Shown here: in pieces, positions 1 to 8,794 of the stretch
How positions within the stretch are numbered: the stretch's first letter is position 1
How the letters are laid out: every line of letters starts with the position of its first letter
Assembly (NCBI GenBank): GCA_964618455.1
Contig: CAZUAQ010000005.1
Coordinates: forward strand, 1 to 64,000
DNA length: 64,000 nt
DNA from: CAZUAQ01 sp964618455
GTDB lineage: Bacteria > Planctomycetota > Phycisphaerae > UBA1845 > PWPN01
Direction: 5' to 3'
The notes under the pieces: generated by a model
What the model saw: only the letters and a program-made list of their open reading frames with translations
The model's database searches: none
What the model was told of the DNA's origin: nothing
Translations under genes and position numbers: made by a program

Positions 1-2
1 GG

Positions 3-1580
3 CAGCAGATTCCGAAAATCTTCGGCAAGCTGCTCTACGGCTCGAAGTTCCACCGACTCAAGATGTCGCGCGGCCAGCAGGGCATCGGCATCTCGGCGGC
101 GGGCATGTACGGCCTGCTCACCACCGGCAAGAGCATCCGCATCACTTCGCGCACCTCGCCGAAGAAAAAGGCCCACCACTACGAGATCCAGATCGACACC
201 AAGAAGAACGCCCCGAACATCGTCAAGGATCTGGAAGTCGACGTCGACTGGGACACCGGGACGGAGGTCGAGATCGAGCTGGTCGGCTCGTACATCAAGG
301 GCCGCCAGTCGGTCGACGAATACATCGAAGAGACCGCCATCGCCAATCCGCACGCCGCGTTTCATTACGTGCCGCCGGCGGGCGATGCCATCGAGTACCC
401 GCGCGGCACCGACGTCATGCCGGAGGAGACCGACGAGATCAAGCCGCACCCGTACGGCGTCGAGCTCGGCATGCTCATCAAGATGCTGCACGACACCAAG
501 AGCCACTGGCTGAGTGGTTTTCTGAGCAGCGAGTTCTGCCGGGTCAGCACCAGGGTCGCCGAGGACATCTGCAAGGCCGCCCGGCTGAATCCGCGCTCCC
601 ACCCGAAGCGCATCGCCCGCAAGGAGGCGGAGAAGCTCTACGAAGCGATTCAGAAGACCAAGCTCCGCAGCCCGCCGACGAACTGCCTGGCGCCGATCGG
701 CGCGGAGCAGATTCTGGCGGGGATGCTCAAGGGCGTGAAGGCGGAATTCTTCACCGCCTCGACGCGCCCCCCGGCGGTGTACCGCGGCAATCCGTTCCAG
801 ATCGAGATCGGCCTCGCCTATGGAGGCGATCTCGGCCCGGACCCGAAGGATGAGAATGGCGACGACGAGGTCGATCAGCCTCGGACCATGACCGGCCGCC
901 GGAAGAAGGGATCGAACAACGTTCGCAAGAGCACTCAGCTCGGTCGCCTGATCCGCTTCGCCAACCGCGTCCCGTTGCTCTATCAGCAGTCGGCGTGCGC
1001 CATGTTCAAGTCGGTCGTGGATCTCGACTGGCGGCGCTACGGCCTGTCGCAGAGCGGCGGGGCGATGCCGCAGGGGCCGCTGGTAGTCATGGTGCACATG
1101 GCCAGCGTCTGGGTGCCGTTCACGTCGGAATCCAAGGAAGCCATCGCCGACTATGACGAGATTCGCCAGGAGATCAAGCTCGGACTGCAGGAGTGCAGCC
1201 GTCGGTTGTCGACCTACCTCAATCGCCGCCGGAAGCAGCGTTACGAGGGTGACCGCCGCAGCACGTTCGAGCGGTATATCGGTGAGGTCGTCGAAGCCTG
1301 TGCCACGATCAAGAAGGTCGACAAGGAAGTATTGGGCAATAACCTGCTGAAGATCGCCAAGAACGTCACGGCCGTGGCGGACGAGGAACTGGACGATCAC
1401 GGCAAGCCGATCCGCCGCAAGCCCGAGACCGAATTCGGGGAGAACACGGTGGTCGTGGATCGGGATGCGGAACCGGCGGGAGAGTTATTCTCCCAAAGCG
1501 ATGCAACGGCGAATCCGGAAGGTGAAGAAAGCGAATCAGTTACGCCGGCGAAAAAGAAGCGGGCGCGCCAAAAGAAGTGA
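3..1580 (+). CDS. top6B: DNA topoisomerase VI subunit B (5' truncated)
   Basis: ATPase subunit of the type IIB topoisomerase, which passes one duplex through another together with subunit A. The frame is open from base 3, so the N-terminal Bergerat ATP-binding residues lie outside the window. The visible part opens with IPKIFGKLLYGSKFH and SRGQQGIGISAA, the ATP-lid region typical of Top6B. The transducer-type segment FANRVPLLYQQSACAMF follows near the middle. The last 60 or so residues are acidic and then Lys/Arg-rich, which looks like a lineage-specific tail. Subunit A begins within a few bases of the stop, so the two are surely co-transcribed. Topo VI is standard in archaea and plants and sporadic in bacteria. 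Confidence 0.93.
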   Translation, partial: QQIPKIFGKLLYGSKFHRLKMSRGQQGIGISAAGMYGLLTTGKSIRITSRTSPKKKAHHYEIQIDTKKNAPNIVKDLEVDVDWDTGTEVEIELVGSYIKGRQSVDEYIEETAIANPHAAFHYVPPAGDAIEYPRGTDVMPEETDEIKPHPYGVELGMLIKMLHDTKSHWLSGFLSSEFCRVSTRVAEDICKAARLNPRSHPKRIARKEAEKLYEAIQKTKLRSPPTNCLAPIGAEQILAGMLKGVKAEFFTASTRPPAVYRGNPFQIEIGLAYGGDLGPDPKDENGDDEVDQPRTMTGRRKKGSNNVRKSTQLGRLIRFANRVPLLYQQSACAMFKSVVDLDWRRYGLSQSGGAMPQGPLVVMVHMASVWVPFTSESKEAIADYDEIRQEIKLGLQECSRRLSTYLNRRRKQRYEGDRRSTFERYIGEVVEACATIKKVDKEVLGNNLLKIAKNVTAVADEELDDHGKPIRRKPETEFGENTVVVDRDAEPAGELFSQSDATANPEGEESESVTPAKKKRARQKK

Positions 1581-1589
1581 GGTGTGAAC

Positions 1590-2759
1590 GTGGCGAAGAA
1601 GAAGGCCACCAAACGAAGTCGCTCAGCCGAAGCCAACGCATCGAAGGTCGGCAAGAAGGCTCGGGCTCGTGCCAAGGTGTCTGCGGGGAAGATCGAATCC
1701 CTGGCGGACAGGATTGTTGAGGCAGCCAACCAATTGAACAGTCCACGATTTGAGATCCCGATCCGTGCGTTGTCCAACATCAACTTCAATAGGAAGAAGG
1801 CCATCATCGAGATGGGCAGCAACCGCCAGTCGCGGCTCTTTTTCGACATGAACATGGCCAAGAAGTTCATGCAGACCATTCTCATCGCGTCGAAGTGCAA
1901 GGGATTGATCGACGAGGGCAAAACGGCATCCATTCGACAATTGTATTACCTGACCAAGCACACGATCAAAGGGACGAAAGAAAAGACATTCAACGATCAG
2001 AACGAGTCGGACCCGATCATCGAGGACATCGAAGTTACCATCGATGCTCTCCGCGAGGAACTCCACGTCTATGCCAGCAACAGAGGCTCTCTCGTCGGTC
2101 CGCTGACACTGGTCGACGACGGCAACACGCTCGACTGCATGCGCATGGGCTCGGCCGGTTACCCGGTTCCGAGCATCTGCGAGCCGGACGTCATCCAGTT
2201 CAAAAAGTGTTCTGCCAAGTTCATCCTCCATGTCGAAAAAGACACCGTCTGGCGGCGCTTTTATGAGGATCGATTCCATGAAACGCACAACTGTATCGTG
2301 ACGCAAGGCCAAGGTCAGCCGACGAGAGGCATGCGGCGTCTGTTGCGCCGGATGCACGACGAACTGAAACTACCGGTGTATTGCCTGCTGGATAACGATC
2401 CGTGGGGATACTACATCTACTCGGTCATCAAACAGGGGTCGATCAACCTGGCATTCGAGAGCCAGCGCATGGCGGTGCCCCAGGCGAAATACATCGGGAT
2501 CTCGAGCTACGACTACGAACGTTGCGATCTCAGTGACGATGTGAAGATCGGCCTGGACGACAAGGACGTCCGCCGCGCCAAGCAGATCATGAACTATCCC
2601 TGGTTCGAGGGAAAAAAGTCCTGGGAAAAGGAGATCCGAAAGATGATGTCCAACGGCTTCAAGATGGAAGTGGAGGCCATGATCAACAAGCGGCTCACCT
2701 ACCTGACTGACGAGTACGTCCCGATGAAGCTGAAGGACAAGAAGCAGTGGCTGGATTGA
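1590..2759 (+). CDS. top6A: DNA topoisomerase VI subunit A (Spo11-like)
   Basis: DNA-cleaving subunit of topoisomerase VI. A basic N-terminal tail (KKKATKRSRS) precedes the winged-helix catalytic domain. The segment SIRQLYYLTKHT carries the double tyrosine, whose second Tyr should attack DNA. The Toprim domain shows the acidic ILHVEKD strand and the CLLDNDPWGYYIYS motif with the Mg-binding DxD. The C-terminus is complete, so the protein should be functional. I chose GTG 1590 because GAGG lies 7 bases upstream; an in-frame GTG at 1584 would add two residues. It follows top6B directly. Confidence 0.93.
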   Translation: MAKKKATKRSRSAEANASKVGKKARARAKVSAGKIESLADRIVEAANQLNSPRFEIPIRALSNINFNRKKAIIEMGSNRQSRLFFDMNMAKKFMQTILIASKCKGLIDEGKTASIRQLYYLTKHTIKGTKEKTFNDQNESDPIIEDIEVTIDALREELHVYASNRGSLVGPLTLVDDGNTLDCMRMGSAGYPVPSICEPDVIQFKKCSAKFILHVEKDTVWRRFYEDRFHETHNCIVTQGQGQPTRGMRRLLRRMHDELKLPVYCLLDNDPWGYYIYSVIKQGSINLAFESQRMAVPQAKYIGISSYDYERCDLSDDVKIGLDDKDVRRAKQIMNYPWFEGKKSWEKEIRKMMSNGFKMEVEAMINKRLTYLTDEYVPMKLKDKKQWLD

Positions 2760-2801
2760 TCATTGAAGCTGCACCGGCGGCCGTGGACGAGGGTCACACG
2801 C

Positions 2802-3047
2802 GTGATTGAGAAGATTCGTGCCTGTATGCGGACCGTGCTGGGGCTGACGGAAGCGGAGGCGTCCCTCGTCACGCGGGAGACGACGGCGGCGGACATCGAG
2901 TCCTGGTCGTCCATGACGCATCTCTCGTTGATCCTGGAATTGGAGCAGACGTTCGGCGTCCAGTTTCCCAACGAGGAGATCGCCCAGTTGGGCAGCGTGG
3001 AAGGGATCATGGATTCGTTGACGGCGAAAGGCGTCGAGCACGTCTGA
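2802..3047 (+). CDS. Acyl carrier protein
   Basis: Stand-alone carrier protein of 81 residues that should hold acyl groups on phosphopantetheine. The motif ESWSSMTHLSLILELEQTFG matches the WDSLxHL form of carrier helix II, which puts the modified serine at about residue 37. GTG 2802 is preferred because GAGGG sits 8 bases upstream and the product then has normal ACP length; a TTG at 2763 would add 13 non-homologous residues. It lies 42 bases after top6A and 1 base before the E2-like gene. That pairing suggests it donates or receives the acyl group of that enzyme rather than serving general fatty-acid synthesis. Confidence 0.8.
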   Translation: MIEKIRACMRTVLGLTEAEASLVTRETTAADIESWSSMTHLSLILELEQTFGVQFPNEEIAQLGSVEGIMDSLTAKGVEHV

Positions 3048-3048
3048 G

Positions 3049-4323
3049 ATGGATCGTTCCAGACAAAGAGCACGGTCCGGTGAAGGAGCACCTCCGTTGG
3101 TCGACAAGCTTTCCAGTGCCATCCCGATCAAGATGCCGCAGGTCAACGTGAACGACGATTTCGTCACGCTGGTGGGCTGGCACGTCGAGGATGGGGGCGA
3201 AGTTCGCGAGGGTGAGCCGCTCTGCGAGGTGGAGACCAGCAAGGCGGTGGGAGACGTTCCGACGCCGGCCTCAGGATTCATCAGACAACTCACCCAACCG
3301 GGGGATGTGATCAATATCGGTGACGTCTTTGCCCGCATCGGCCCGACGATCGATGCATTGGACGATCACGTCGCGGAGCAGTCCGCACCACCAGTCGAAG
3401 CGAAGCCGGCCTACCAGAAATCGACAGCCGCGGGCGCTGCATCGGATCCACCAGGGAAAGTCCACGCCTCGGCAGGGGCCCAGGCGCTGGCGTTGCAGTA
3501 CGGTCTGGATCTGGGAGAGGTTCGCCACGACGGTGATCGCATCCGCCGCGAAGACGTCGAACGTCACCTGGATGCACACGGCCGGAAGGACCTCGCCCCC
3601 GAGCCACTCGACGAACTCGCGCGTCCGCAACTTCCCGCCGGCCTTCGAGAGTTGGTCGATTCCCGTGGTCCGATGAACGATCACACCTGGGCCATTGCGC
3701 GGCACCTGGAACAGACCCAGGCGCGTGTGCTTCCGGCTCACGTCATGATGGATGTCAGTGCCGTCGGCGCGCTGGCATGGACATCCGCGCAACAGGCCAA
3801 GGGTCTCATGACCAGTATCCTGCCTGTGCTCATCCACGCCGTCGGCCGCGCCGCCGCCAGTCACGAGGAGCTGTTGAACTTCCGACTCGGCCGGGACCTC
3901 TATCGCTACCGCGGCGTCGACGTCGCTTACACCGGCAGGGACACGCAGGGGCGGCTCTACACCCCGGTGGTGCGCGGGGCCGAGGAGCGCGAACTCGACG
4001 AGATTGCCACCGAGTGCAACCGCCTGAACATGGCCATGATCCGCCGTCAGCTTCGCCCGGAGGAAATGAGCGGGGCGTGCGCTACCGTCTCCATGCTCAG
4101 CGAGCAGCCGGTCCGATCGCACATCGGCCTGCAGAACGCCTACCAGTCCGTGCTGATCACCGCCGGTGCCGTGCGTGAGGAGCTTCGCCTGGAAGAGGGG
4201 CGACCGGTCGCCGTGCCGACACTCACGATCGCGATGACCTATGATCATGGGCTCATGGATGGCTGGCAGTCGGCCCAGGCCCTCACGACCGTCAAATCGC
4301 ACTTCGAAGCGCCCGAAGCGTGA
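3049..4323 (+). CDS. 2-oxoacid dehydrogenase E2-like dihydrolipoyl acyltransferase
   Basis: Domains in order: a lipoyl domain with the lipoylated lysine in CEVETSKAVGDV (about Lys65), an Ala/Pro-rich linker, a peripheral-subunit (E3)-binding domain near residues 142-185, and the CoA-dependent acyltransferase domain. The last ends with DHGLMDGW, the family HxxxDG active site. Domain order and length are normal for E2. No E1 or E3 gene is in the window; the preceding gene encodes an ACP, and deacetylase and GNAT genes follow. A role in moving an acyl group onto ACP or a glycan is therefore possible but inferred. TTG 3097 with AAGGAG upstream is an alternative start that keeps the lipoyl domain whole. 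Confidence 0.85.
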   Translation: MDRSRQRARSGEGAPPLVDKLSSAIPIKMPQVNVNDDFVTLVGWHVEDGGEVREGEPLCEVETSKAVGDVPTPASGFIRQLTQPGDVINIGDVFARIGPTIDALDDHVAEQSAPPVEAKPAYQKSTAAGAASDPPGKVHASAGAQALALQYGLDLGEVRHDGDRIRREDVERHLDAHGRKDLAPEPLDELARPQLPAGLRELVDSRGPMNDHTWAIARHLEQTQARVLPAHVMMDVSAVGALAWTSAQQAKGLMTSILPVLIHAVGRAAASHEELLNFRLGRDLYRYRGVDVAYTGRDTQGRLYTPVVRGAEERELDEIATECNRLNMAMIRRQLRPEEMSGACATVSMLSEQPVRSHIGLQNAYQSVLITAGAVREELRLEEGRPVAVPTLTIAMTYDHGLMDGWQSAQALTTVKSHFEAPEA

Positions 4324-4442
4324 TTTCACTCCCCGAACCACAATTCACATCTGAAAAATCCATCGGCAAAGATCGAAATCACCCCTCAGAACAGGCCGAT
4401 AAATTATTGAGGTATGTGGTACCGGTCCAGGCGGAGTGCGGC

Positions 4443-5525
4443 GTGCAACTCAAGCGACGATTCTTTTCAGCCATCTCCTGGCGGGTGGAAACCCGGGCTT
4501 CCCAACGTGAGCCCACCGCCGGGCAATCTCTGCGCGACCGCTGCGGCCGATGGATGTACCGCGCCGAGGCTCACCGAAGCCTGCCGGACCTGACCGGCCG
4601 CGCTGCCATTCTCTGCTTCCATGCGATCATCGATCATCCGCGCGACCCCTGGGTCGAACCCGATGCCCTGCATCTGAATGATTTTCGCGCCATGCTGAAA
4701 GTACTCCGCCGATCGTTCAACGTCATCTCTCTGGATGAGATGGTCAGTACGCTTCGTGCGAATGAGAACCTTCCCGCCAGGACGGTTGTGCTCACGTTCG
4801 ACGACGGATACGCCAACAACGCCGAACTGGCGGCCCCGGTGCTTGACGAAATGGGCATACCCTGGTCGGCGTTTCTTCCGCCGGCGTTCATCGAAGATCG
4901 ACAACGCCAATGGACGGATGACCTTCGCATGCTCGTGCATCGCGGTTCGGCAAAGAGTCTCCACCTCCAGTGGCAGGGGGGGCTTCACGATTTCGATCTG
5001 AATACGCCGGAACAGCGAACACACGTCTTCGAGACAGTGCAGGACTGGTGGCGCTATGCGGATGAAGATAAACGTCGTCCCGGCATCAAGCAGGTGTACG
5101 CTCATTACTCGAGAGATGAACTGAATTCTCTGCGTGAACGGTACGCCACTTTCGCCCCCATGACCTGGGACCAGGCGCGGGAGCTGAAAGCGTCGGGCGT
5201 TGGGATCGGCAATCACTCGCTCCACCACCTTCCGTTGGGTGAGCAGCCGGAGGAGGTTGTCCGGCACGAGATCACCGCCGGAAGGGACCTGCTGACCCGG
5301 AGAATCGGTGAGCATCTGAACCACTTTTCGTATCCCTACGGCCGGCAGACCAGCGTAAACACCCTGACCGATCGCGTGCTCTCCGAGCTGGGATATCAGT
5401 CGGGCCTCACGCTCGAACAGAACGTGGTCACATCGGAAAGCGATCTCCTGCGGCTGCCAAGATTGATCGTGGCGCCGCAACTCGGACGTAACCTGTTCAC
5501 GCTGTGGCAACGTTTCATCCGATGA
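4443..5525 (+). CDS. Polysaccharide deacetylase (NodB/CE4 family)
   Basis: Predicted metal-dependent N- or O-deacetylase acting on a glycan. The NodB domain is shown by AILCFHAI near the start, TFDDGYANN (metal and catalytic Asp at about 120-121), GNHSLHH (metal His at about 257 and 261) and YPYGRQT. About 110 residues lie between the first two conserved blocks. GTG 4443 has GGAG 6 bases upstream. A GTG at 4320 overlapping the previous stop would add 41 residues that do not look like a signal peptide. The next gene overlaps this stop by ATGA. Context points to surface polysaccharide modification. Confidence 0.85.
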   Translation: MQLKRRFFSAISWRVETRASQREPTAGQSLRDRCGRWMYRAEAHRSLPDLTGRAAILCFHAIIDHPRDPWVEPDALHLNDFRAMLKVLRRSFNVISLDEMVSTLRANENLPARTVVLTFDDGYANNAELAAPVLDEMGIPWSAFLPPAFIEDRQRQWTDDLRMLVHRGSAKSLHLQWQGGLHDFDLNTPEQRTHVFETVQDWWRYADEDKRRPGIKQVYAHYSRDELNSLRERYATFAPMTWDQARELKASGVGIGNHSLHHLPLGEQPEEVVRHEITAGRDLLTRRIGEHLNHFSYPYGRQTSVNTLTDRVLSELGYQSGLTLEQNVVTSESDLLRLPRLIVAPQLGRNLFTLWQRFIR

Positions 5526-6718
5526 AAGCAAGACGGGCTTCAGCGGGTCCATCGAGAATACGAAATAGACGAACCATGGACGAAACGAGAGCACCAACAC
5601 GGGTCCGCCAACGCACGGGCATTCGCACCGCAGTACCCGAGGACGCTCCGGAGATTCATCGCCTGCTGTGTGCCGCATTCCCGAGCGTGCCCCGCGATTT
5701 CGACGCCTGGCATCGTCGATGGATCTGGCAATACTGGGAGAGCCCATGGCGGCGCGAGCGGCCCACCGGGTGGGTCTGGCAGGAGGGCACTCGGATTCTC
5801 GGCCATCTCGGGGCGGTCTATCTGCCGTTTCGAAGAGGCCTCGATCTCTCCACCGCCATGGTCGGTGCCGACTTTGCCGTGACGGACGAGGCGGCGAAGT
5901 TCGGACGCCCCCTTGCGGGTCTCGAACTGGCCGAACGCTTTTTTCGGCACACCGACAACGTGGTTCCCATGGCGAACACCGCCAACGCCCAGACGCAGGC
6001 TGTCTTCTCACGTTACGGCTGCCGGCCGGTCGCATGGACCAAAGAGTTCTGGCGCGCTTCGACCACACTCTCCCAGCAGATCCGGACTTTCCGTGGTGTG
6101 GGAAATCGCCTGGCTCGACGCATTCTTTCCGGGTTATCCGGTGCCATTACCCAGCCGTTGGCCGAGCAGGGTTATTCACTCCTGAACCATCAGCCGCAGG
6201 TGCCGGTGCCGCACGGGCTCATGCTGGAGTCTCTTCCCATCAACCGGGCGCGCCTCCTCCTGAAATGCTATGAAAATCTTACGCCCAGGGAAGATGAACT
6301 CGGGGTCTATCACACACGAATGTGGTTCGAATGGCGTTATCTGCACGATCCCGATCCGGAATCTCTCCACGCCATACTCCTCCGCCGCGCTGATGGAAGC
6401 ATTGCCGCCTGGTGCATCATCGGCTCACGAGCGATGGAGGAGTCCACTTATGCCAGTATCCTCGAGATGCACGTCCCTCCGGACCAGGAGCGATGGCGAC
6501 TGACTCTGCTCTGTGCGGCACTGAAGGCCGCGTCAGAGATTCGGGCGGACTACCTTGTCACGCAGACCGGGCGACAGGAGTGGCGGGATCTTTTCTGGGC
6601 GCTCGGATTCGAATCGCGTGCCCGCTCGGCACCCGCCGTGACGATGCAACCAACCGAAAAAGCCAATGCAGATCAACTGGCGTCGGCATTGACCTTCTGG
6701 CACGGTGACATGTTCTAG
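5522..6718 (+). CDS. GNAT-like N-acyltransferase
   Basis: A 398-aa protein with a GNAT-type N-terminal half (IRTAVPEDAPEIHRLLCAAFP) and a second GNAT-like region near the C-terminus (ADYLVTQTGRQEWRDLFWALGFES). The second block resembles the last helix and strand of acetyltransferases, where an individual of altered function is recognised by GFE-type endings. Such two-half proteins are common in glycan and lipid modification clusters, but the substrate cannot be read. The start overlaps the deacetylase stop as ATGA, which suggests translational coupling; ATG 5576 is a possible shorter start. The stop shares the bases CTAG with the stop of the convergent gene. Confidence 0.7.
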   Translation: MKARRASAGPSRIRNRRTMDETRAPTRVRQRTGIRTAVPEDAPEIHRLLCAAFPSVPRDFDAWHRRWIWQYWESPWRRERPTGWVWQEGTRILGHLGAVYLPFRRGLDLSTAMVGADFAVTDEAAKFGRPLAGLELAERFFRHTDNVVPMANTANAQTQAVFSRYGCRPVAWTKEFWRASTTLSQQIRTFRGVGNRLARRILSGLSGAITQPLAEQGYSLLNHQPQVPVPHGLMLESLPINRARLLLKCYENLTPREDELGVYHTRMWFEWRYLHDPDPESLHAILLRRADGSIAAWCIIGSRAMEESTYASILEMHVPPDQERWRLTLLCAALKAASEIRADYLVTQTGRQEWRDLFWALGFESRARSAPAVTMQPTEKANADQLASALTFWHGDMF

Positions 6719-8553
6719 CCTGCCTCATCGGCCGGCCCTGTGTAAGACAAGACACAGATCTCCCCGAAACGGGCCGACAACGCGTAGCTCCCTCTCAACG
6801 ATTCGACACCCGGTCCGAAGAGTGTTTCGGCCTCTTTGAAGATGGTATCGATGATCTCTTCGTCATCCATGTCCTCTGGAACGCATTTCGGCGTCCGGGC
6901 CAGAAGGACTCGCGTGCGATCGGTAGCCAGCGTCATTACGAATTCGTCGAACATGGGCTGAAATGATAGCACGGGAACGACCAGAGGCGACGCCGCCGGG
7001 CGCCGTGACAGGTAGTACAGTCGTGGCTCGTTGATCAGACAGGCGATGGGCTCATCCACAGACGTATTCGCCCGAACCCAGGCCGCCGCATCCACCGTAT
7101 CCGACCAGATCGGATAGCGCGGCTTATGCTTGGTCACCCGTACATGATGCTCCTCTAGGGAACGCGCGGCCAACACGTAGGGCTCGGTCGTGTATATCGT
7201 CATCATCCAGCCCCAGGTGGCGACAATCAGATGCACCAGCCCGGCGGCAGCCAGCACAGGCAGAAGTTCGGCGGCCGGAGACGGATGGAATTTCCGGATC
7301 GACGCAACGACGCCGTGCGCAACCAGAATCGACGCAAATGCGAGCAACGGAAAACCGTGGTACAGGAAGAACCGGCCTTGCAGAATCATCGACAGCAGGC
7401 AGGCGGTCATCATGCCCACCATCAACCACCACGCTCGGTTTCGCCGACGCCAGGATATCATGAAAATGATCCATCCCGCCGGAAGGATGATCCCCGCGAA
7501 ACGGATGAAGAACTGAAACCAATCTCCCCAGCGATGCAGAGACACCAGCAACAAGACAGAAAGCACGCCGGCAGTGAATACGCGAACATTCCGTTCGCAG
7601 AAAAATGAACGCCACCTGTCGTGCGCTTCAGCACGACAACGGTGGAGGACCGCCGCGCCGATACCCATGCCGATCACCGCCGCAGGCAGCCATGCCGCCA
7701 ACTCGCGGATCAGCCGTGGCCCGCGAATGTAGTTCGGCACGTTCTCGCGGAGGATGACGCTCTCGACGAACCCGTGCCACCAGCCCAGGTGCATCATCCA
7801 CCACGCCGCTGCGCCCATGCCGGCCAGGAAGCCCAGTGTCAATCCCAGCAGCGGCATCCCTGCTGCTACGCCTTGCGATCGATGGCGCCAGGCGAGTCCG
7901 AGAAGCATCAACCACAACACCCCGAAGCTCAGACCGAGCGGCGGCTTGATCGCCACGACGAACACGCACAGGAAGCCAGCCAACGCACATCGCCACGGCA
8001 TCAGGCGCGGCTTCGAAGTCACTGGATGTGTCGTGAATTCAGCCATGATGGATGGCCATGCCAGCAGGCACGCACCGACCAGCGGAAGCACAGTGAATGC
8101 CTCGCGCTGCGCGTTATGCACGTAGCCCCCGGAATAATACGCGACCGCGTAAACCGTCGCTGCCAGGAGACCGGCGCTCCACGTTCGCGCGAGCCGTGCC
8201 CCAAGCAGTGCCAGCATCGCCAGCGTCGCCCCCTGCCAGAGGCCATCGAACACGCGCAGCGCCAGAGGACTCGTGCCGACCAGCTTGGTACTCAGGACGT
8301 GGACAAAGACGATGCCGGGTCCGTTTTGATCCCAGATGTCGACATACATCCGATCACCAACGAGAACACGCTCCGCAAAGTACTGATACAGTGCCTGATC
8401 GAAGCCGATCGGATCGAACAGGCTCCGGCTCAGCGAGATCGCCCAGACCGCCAAGAAGGCCGCGGCCATCCACGCCACGGCTGGACGGGACTGCGGGATG
8501 ACCCTGTCGGCGGATTCAGACGTCCATCTCGGCGAGGAGATGAGGCTGCTCAT
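6715..8553 (-). CDS. GT-C family membrane glycosyltransferase (GT39/ArnT-like)
   Basis: A polytopic membrane protein of about 612 residues with roughly ten hydrophobic segments. Its first extracytoplasmic loop holds GFDQALYQYFAERVLVGD, the acidic residue region used by GT-C transferases that take sugars from polyprenol phosphate. HNAQREAF further on is also typical. The C-terminal third is a soluble domain after the last membrane helix. ATG 8553 is preferred because GGAG lies 7 bases upstream; ATG 8610 would add 19 residues. It is divergent from a GT2 polyprenol-phosphate transferase that could make its donor. Confidence 0.78.
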   Translation of the reverse strand: MSSLISSPRWTSESADRVIPQSRPAVAWMAAAFLAVWAISLSRSLFDPIGFDQALYQYFAERVLVGDRMYVDIWDQNGPGIVFVHVLSTKLVGTSPLALRVFDGLWQGATLAMLALLGARLARTWSAGLLAATVYAVAYYSGGYVHNAQREAFTVLPLVGACLLAWPSIMAEFTTHPVTSKPRLMPWRCALAGFLCVFVVAIKPPLGLSFGVLWLMLLGLAWRHRSQGVAAGMPLLGLTLGFLAGMGAAAWWMMHLGWWHGFVESVILRENVPNYIRGPRLIRELAAWLPAAVIGMGIGAAVLHRCRAEAHDRWRSFFCERNVRVFTAGVLSVLLLVSLHRWGDWFQFFIRFAGIILPAGWIIFMISWRRRNRAWWLMVGMMTACLLSMILQGRFFLYHGFPLLAFASILVAHGVVASIRKFHPSPAAELLPVLAAAGLVHLIVATWGWMMTIYTTEPYVLAARSLEEHHVRVTKHKPRYPIWSDTVDAAAWVRANTSVDEPIACLINEPRLYYLSRRPAASPLVVPVLSFQPMFDEFVMTLATDRTRVLLARTPKCVPEDMDDEEIIDTIFKEAETLFGPGVESLRGSYALSARFGEICVLSYTGPADEAG

Positions 8554-8794
8554 GAGGGGGCTCCGACAAACATCGAAAAAACAGGACGTGCAGACCACAC
8601 GCTGTCCCATAATATCGACAGCGGCTACGCCTCACTCCCGCTATTCTTGCATCGCTGGCCCCGGCCCCGCGCATTCGCCAACGTCCATAAATAGCTTCAT
8701 CCCGGCCCCGCAGGAGCCGATGATTTTCTGGAACTGCCACGGATTGGCAGTAAGGCATTCGCCCCATGGGCGGATTTCACGGAAGGAATGGACG

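Noticed and set aside
7621..8694. Long plus-strand frame of 357 codons
   Set aside because: It lies antisense to the GT-C transferase and has an Arg/His/Gln-rich composition typical of shadow frames in GC-rich DNA.
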